Below are positions 58,601 through 64,000 of a stretch of 64,000 nucleotides of DNA, piece by piece (the stretch's first letter is position 1; each line of letters starts with the position of its first letter). The translations under genes and the position numbers were made by a program. The notes under the pieces are model-generated. The model had not been told where the DNA came from. It did no database searches and saw only the letters and a program-made list of their open reading frames with translations. This DNA comes from Acanthacorydalis orientalis (Eukaryota > Arthropoda > Insecta > Megaloptera > Corydalidae): the NCBI GenBank assembly GCA_034766995.1, contig CM068316.1, positions 19,673,090 to 19,737,089 on the forward strand, in the 5' to 3' direction.

Positions 58601-59158
58601 TGATCTTTTAAGTTCATTATTCAAGGATTATTATTAGATATTTGAGATCCAATTTAGATTCATTTAGTAATTATCCAATTTATCCAAGAGATACATTAGT
58701 GATTAATTAAAATTAAATTTTAAGAAATAAAAATAAATGTTAAGCATAATTTTTTTTAAAAAAATCTCTCCACTTTTAATTTTCTGGTCCATTTTATATA
58801 TGTATAAAAGAACATTGAACATAGAAGACAAGACATAGAAGAGAGATTTTTTTATAAAACTCTGTCATTTTAGATGGTAAAAGAAATATAAATATGCGTT
58901 ATTTAATATAAAAATGAAAAAATAATAGAAATAATCACAATAAATATCAACAAAGAAAAATTCTTTCAGATCTCACACCAGTCTATTTTTTATTAAATAT
59001 CAATAGAATTTATTTTCATTCCTGTTCTGATGACGTACAAAGTTTAATTGGAAACATTTATTTACTGAAAGAGTATTTTCCGGATTTTTAAGAAATAATT
59101 GCTGCTCTTATAATTAAAATAGAAAAAAACACCATTTTTCACAATTAAAATATATATG

Positions 59159-59217
<59 letters not shown>

Positions 59218-59978
59218 ATTATGAGAATATTAAAGTATGGTTCTCTTCTTACAAAAAAATATATTTGACCACTTATTTTCCTATTATAGTTAACCATATT
59301 CAATTTTTAATATAAAAAAATGTTTTATAAAATTTTATGAGCTGTATGAAATGCTTTTATTTTTTAAAAAAAATCATACATACTCAAATTGATGATAACT
59401 TTTTTATTTGAATCACCCTTCGAAATGATGTAAAGAATGAGATGGTGTGTGAGACTTGTCGTTGGAGTTAATGTAAAAAAAATAGAATGGTGAATGAAAC
59501 TCATTGTTAGAGTGCAAAGGATTAATAATATGCCACTGACTATTGTTTATCAAATAATGTTAATTTCATCTATTTTTGAAAACTATTTTAAAGTGATTAA
59601 AATTGAATTAAATAAATATTAAATTTAAAATTTCAAGAAATGAAATATAGAAGAAATAGTTTTGTTATAAAAAAAATGAGAATAGTTCATACACCTATCC
59701 TTAATTTATTTCTTTGTGTGAATTTAACAAGTAAAACTATTATAATTTACAATAAAATTTATATTCTTTCTTTTCGAATCATTTTAAGTAACAGATTATG
59801 AAGAGTAAAAATTCAGTAAAAGTGTACATTAATTATAAAATATTTTTAAAGTTTTTCTTCTTAAATGACGTTTGTTATATTTCAGAAATTTAGATATTTC
59901 ATTTCTTTAGTAATAAGTTAGTTTTTTGAAAATTTGTAAATGTTTAATATTTTTCATAGTTTTATTATGTATACAAAC

Positions 59979-60022
<44 letters not shown>

Positions 60023-60060
60023 ACAGAAAATGGATAATGATTAAATACTATAAAAAAATT
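58601..60060. repeat. AT-rich stretch with (TA)n arrays at 59150-59215 and 59981-60018
   Basis: No gene seen in 1.4 kb apart from the two arrays. Confidence 0.6.
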
Positions 60061-60570
60061 ATCGTGCGTTTTTTGTTCGACGATGCCATTGCCGTACGCT
60101 CGAACTAACGATTTCTAAGAAAAACTTATTCTTAAAAATCAATATTTCAATGGCATCGTTACAAAATGCTCTCCATTTTCAAGCAAACTACCGCGTCTTA
60201 CTTAAAAATACAGCAAAATTTTAATGCGATGCGACGAGCAATAAAGATAGAACATTAAGGCAAATTAAAAATTCCACGCGCGCATCTCTTTCCTACAATG
60301 TTGTAGTTTTATTTTGCTCGACGCCATGCTTCATTAATATGAAAATGTCATTAAAAGCAAAAACTACGTCGCACTCTGTCGCATACGCGCCGCTTATATA
60401 AATCGATCTCACTTTTGCATACGAAATGAGTTGGAGACCATCATTTTGTCTTAACGTCGTCGTATACAAAGTTTTTACTCATTAAACGTGAAACGTGGAA
60501 TCACCGACTCAAGATTGAACTGATAAGTAACGGTCAATTTTTCAATCGCACATAAGATATCAGATAAAAT
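60061..60570 (+). promoter_or_regulatory. GC-richer block with TATA box
   Basis: Unique sequence with dispersed CpG motifs (GCGATGCGACGAGC, ACGTCGCACTCTGTCGCATA, CGCGCGC) and a clear TATATAA at about 60395-60401. About 31 bp downstream of the TATA start an ATG at 60427 opens MSWRPSFCLNVVVYKVFTH, too close to serve as a normal start if the TATA is used. No donor follows convincingly. A promoter of an unannotated transcript is plausible but unproven. Confidence 0.3.
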
Positions 60571-61427
60571 TTTATATTTCAACAGTGTTTTGCATGTAAT
60601 TATATTTTTATTTTGTAAAAAAATATCTTTATATTTAAGTTACAAAAACACGTATTGATTACTTAATTATTTAAGTTAAATTAAGTGTCTTCAACTGATT
60701 TTATAAAAAGTTATTGCATGAAATAAGTTATATATACATATAAACTAATATTTTTTCAAATTACTTTATTTTGCAATTTTCATATAAAAAGTATATTTTT
60801 TTTATAAGAAAACTAAATATTTCATGTGCTTAATAATTAGGTAAAAATAAAGGTACAAAATCAATGAGTGTATTTTTTAATATATGTGATCAATACATTT
60901 TTATTATTCTTACAGGATTTGAGTGTTTTAATTTATCTTTCTGCCAAAAAAATATTTATCAGAAGAGAAAAAATGAACGTTTGTTCTAAAGAAGTAATTG
61001 AAATAAAAAAATTGAGATTGTCCTTATAACAGATCGCTAAAAATCATTTACAAGTAATTTGGATAAAGAAATGATTAACTTTAAAAAATCATTAAATTTG
61101 TATATATTACAATTATTAAAAATTATTGGAACCATTTGATGAATTTAATTCTGTTTCAGAAATGAAAGTTAGGGACTGCAATTTAATTCAATTCAATTCT
61201 TAATCTTTTTAGTTTAGAAAGCCCAAAAATTGAACTCAATATATAAACGAAAATAAAAACATCTATTAAATATTATTTTTCATTTCTGAGAGTTTTAAAT
61301 ATATTTATTATATGCTATTTTAAACCTATACATGACTGAAAATTATTCCATTTGAATTAATTAACTAAAAAATATTTATTCTTAATTTCTAAAGCGATTA
61401 TGGAATAGACTTCATAAATATATGTTT
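60571..61427. other. AT-rich gene-free stretch
   Basis: Nothing recognised. Confidence 0.5.
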
Positions 61428-61445
61428 ATATATATATATATATAT

Positions 61446-61504
<59 letters not shown>

Positions 61505-61506
61505 AA
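61428..61506. repeat. (TA)n(GT)n array
   Basis: TA with ATACATAC interruptions passing into GTGTGT. Confidence 0.95.
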
Positions 61507-61893
61507 TATATAAATTATGATCTATATTCATATTTGAATTGACATTACATCCATAACCACGAACTCAAACGAACAAATGATGATTACACATAATAATGAA
61601 TTGGAACATTTATTTAAACAAATTTTCCCCTTTAAATAATATACATTTTTAATATCATTAATCTGATTTTATGTGCAGCTTAACAACCGTTTCCCTCCGA
61701 CTTCATATACCTTATAGTTATTAAAGTATTCACAACCAGATTGTTTTACCTTGATGGAAGATCAGTCCATTGCAGACCACCCTAACTGTTGTTTATTTTT
61801 AATGAGATGAAAGATGACGCAGCTAGGAATGAACCAAAACCTAAATACTAACGATTTATTGGTTTACATTATACATCAATCATGTATTCATCA

Positions 61894-61940
<47 letters not shown>

Positions 61941-62550
61941 TGTATTCATTGTTTTTTATTCTATATCTAATATAGCATTTCTTTTTTTATTATTTTTTTG
62001 ATTGAATTATTTTATTGTTATATGAAAAACGATTTTCGTTAAATTAAATCTCAAATCCATTTTTTCAGAATATTAACTACTAATAACCATGTGACATTTT
62101 ACTGTTTACGTCTATACACTCCCTTTTCTCTTTGACCTTTTAAGATATTTTAATTTATTTTTGTACTACAGATAATTTTAATGTGAATTTAATAATTCAA
62201 GGCATTTAACACACACACACACATATATATATACATATACATATAAGTAAATATAATATAATATTTTGAATAATTTAATAAATTTTTCATTAATTTACAA
62301 ATAGTATCATGCTAATTCCTTAATTAATATCTGTTGCAATTATTAACTATTATGCAAAATAAAACATATTTATTTTCAGTTTAATGCTTAAATGTGCTAA
62401 AAAATTGAATACATTTTTAAGAAGTTAATACTATTATTATTATACTATAATAATAATAATGTATAAAATATCTTTTACTATTTTCATTTATCTATTCATT
62501 TAGATTGAATAAACACTCACACACACCCACAGGCATTCACAAACAGTCAC

Positions 62551-62641
<91 letters not shown>

Positions 62642-62961
62642 AAAATATATTTGAACAATTAGTGAGATTTTAGTTTCATAATTTGTTATTTAATTTATTT
62701 TTGCTTAAATATCTGTTTTGTAAATCTAAAAAATAATTATTTTAATGCTATATTAGGGCAAAATACTGAATGTAAAATATTTCCATTATAAAATTAATAT
62801 GAATGGCTTGTAAATAATCAATAATAATAAAATTTTAAATAATTTATAATTGAATTGGAATTAGTACATATATACTTTCTAATAAATTTTACATGCATAT
62901 TACTGTAAATTTCAGGCAAAAACCTAAATAAAAATGATTTAATGATCTATCTGTTGATATA
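61507..62961. repeat. AT-rich stretch with (TA)n at 61897-61934 and 62554-62639
   Basis: The second array is about 85 bp of pure TA preceded by CACACA-rich text. 61680-61860 is slightly GC-richer and unique, unassigned. Confidence 0.6.
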
Positions 62962-63514
62962 TTAGGTTGGTAGGAAAATGATATTAGTTTTTCTTTTCTG
63001 AATTCTAACCTTATTTTTTTTAATGAGTTTCATTTTTTCGTATTCATGTTAATACCATTTTAAAGTCCATTTCACGATCTGTATTTTGGTAGCATCGACT
63101 TTCGATTTATTATTGATTTTGCTTCAAATTAGGCTACTGAATGAAAGATGAAATAGAAACAAATAAGAGCATTTTTTGTATGAATTCAGAATGGGTGGGT
63201 AAGCTGCAGAACTACTTGTAAAATAAAAGATACTTTTCGTGTGCATACTGTTAGGAATCTACGGTGAAATGGTGGTTCCAAAAATGTCGTGCTGGGGACG
63301 AGGGATTTGAAGATGAAAAATGTCGCAGGCGTCCTGTTTCAGTTCATAACGACCAACTGAAAGCGTCAGTTGAATCAAAACCACGGACAACAATTCAAAA
63401 GCTTGCACAAAAGTTAGGCGTTCGTCATTCAACAGTCCTAAACCACTTCAAACTACTGAAAAATGTATATAATTTTGGAGGTCATAAATTGTAATTATTT
63501 TTCCACTAACCTAA
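62962..63514 (+). mobile_element. Deleted mariner, DNA-binding-domain-only family, copy 10 (best HTH frame)
   Basis: The left TIR is TTAGGTTGGTAGGAAAATGA and the right TIR the inverse of TTAGGTTAGTGGAAAAATAA. The plus strand is open at 63264-63494: MKWWFQKCRAGDEGFEDEKC, then SVHNDQLKASVESKPRTTIQ and LAQKLGVRHSTVLNHFKLLK, passing straight into the shared tail NVYNFGGHKL beside the TIR. The first HTH upstream is broken by stops (ELQNYL). The catalytic domain is absent. Length 553 bp. Confidence 0.9.
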
Positions 63515-63529
63515 TGCATACATACATAC

Positions 63530-63549
63530 ATATATACTTACATACACAC

Positions 63550-63602
<53 letters not shown>
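63530..63602. repeat. (TA)n/(CATA)n array
   Basis: Compound array just right of the mariner copy. Confidence 0.95.
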
Positions 63603-63603
<1 letters not shown>

Positions 63604-64000
63604 TTGTATATCCAAATACGAGGTTTACTATATAAAGCACTAAAATATTAGCATAAATTTTAATTTTTTGATTTTTGATAAAAAAATATTACCATTACTG
63701 TGTTATTAGTACATGCACATTAGATATGCTTTCAGTGTTAGCTTCGTAATAGTGAAAAGTAAATTAAATTTAGTTTTTAGAATTTTATATATGATAATTG
63801 ATTGCAATAATTATTTTTTTTTAAACATGAGAAAAACGCGAATCAATTGATTAACATAGTTGTCATATAAGCACATTTTTTAAAAAAATGTAATATACTC
63901 TTTTGAAAGTTCAATCATTTACAAATATACAATAAAAAAAATATACAAATTTAGGCTATTGTTGTAATTATTTTTTAATTTGTAATTTAATATATTTGCT
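63603..64000. other. AT-rich gene-free stretch
   Basis: Nothing recognised. Confidence 0.5.

Overview
This is a gene-poor, very AT-rich (estimated by eye at roughly a quarter G+C) window of nuclear eukaryotic DNA. The content points to an insect: relics of several mariner subfamilies, a Tc1-like element, a Tigger/pogo-like element, a piggyBac-like element with a TTAA target, RTE-like and I/Jockey/R1-like LINE 3' ends, and an extreme density of (TA)n arrays. The base composition and mariner load would fit a hymenopteran or a similar AT-rich insect, but nothing here fixes the species. I see no intact host protein-coding gene, rRNA, tRNA or CRISPR array. The window is best read as a transposon graveyard, either intergenic or inside a very large intron.

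Layout. 1-3 kb is AT-rich and holds one coding-like candidate first exon on the minus strand (1842-1918) with a perfect GTAAGT donor. 3-10 kb has four mariner pieces (3061-3610, 4452-4531, 6956-7522, 9136-9895), a palindromic MITE (5088-5277), a GC-rich island near 5.6-5.8 kb and a degraded ORF near 8.4-8.8 kb. 12.6-14.1 kb is a block of (TA)n arrays containing a 677-bp inverted repeat. 18.8-23.8 kb has mariners (18829-19396, 20091-21240, 22418-22655). 24-27.5 kb has two copies of a degraded unrecognised ORF and another mariner. A GC-rich promoter-like island sits at 27.8-28.1 kb, followed by a Tc1-like relic (28760-30361) and a mariner with a D-to-N catalytic change (31183-32007). 33.6-34.5 kb is a cluster of three palindromic MITEs. 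35.9-36.2 kb is the most GC-rich spot, possibly a solo LTR. 36.8-42.7 kb holds four more mariner copies and a nested MITE half. 44.1-45.0 kb is the Tigger-like relic with a perfect 52-bp palindrome, 46.6-47.1 kb the piggyBac-like relic, 50.8-51.2 kb the RTE-like fragment, 53.8-54.5 kb a rearranged mariner, 55.7-56.7 kb the best preserved mariner in the window, 57.5-57.9 kb the second LINE end, 60.1-60.6 kb a GC-richer block with a TATA box, and 62.96-63.5 kb the last mariner.

How the parts relate. The strongest biological signal is one mariner family whose copies (ten in 64 kb) share the same internal deletion. Each retains the TIRs and the region encoding the paired helix-turn-helix DNA-binding domain and lacks the whole DDD catalytic domain. 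Because the deletion junction is shared, the truncated form itself must have multiplied, using transposase supplied in trans. A second theme is the tie between TA-target elements and (TA)n arrays: most TcMar copies are bounded by (TA)n, and several are truncated exactly at one or have one in place of coding sequence.
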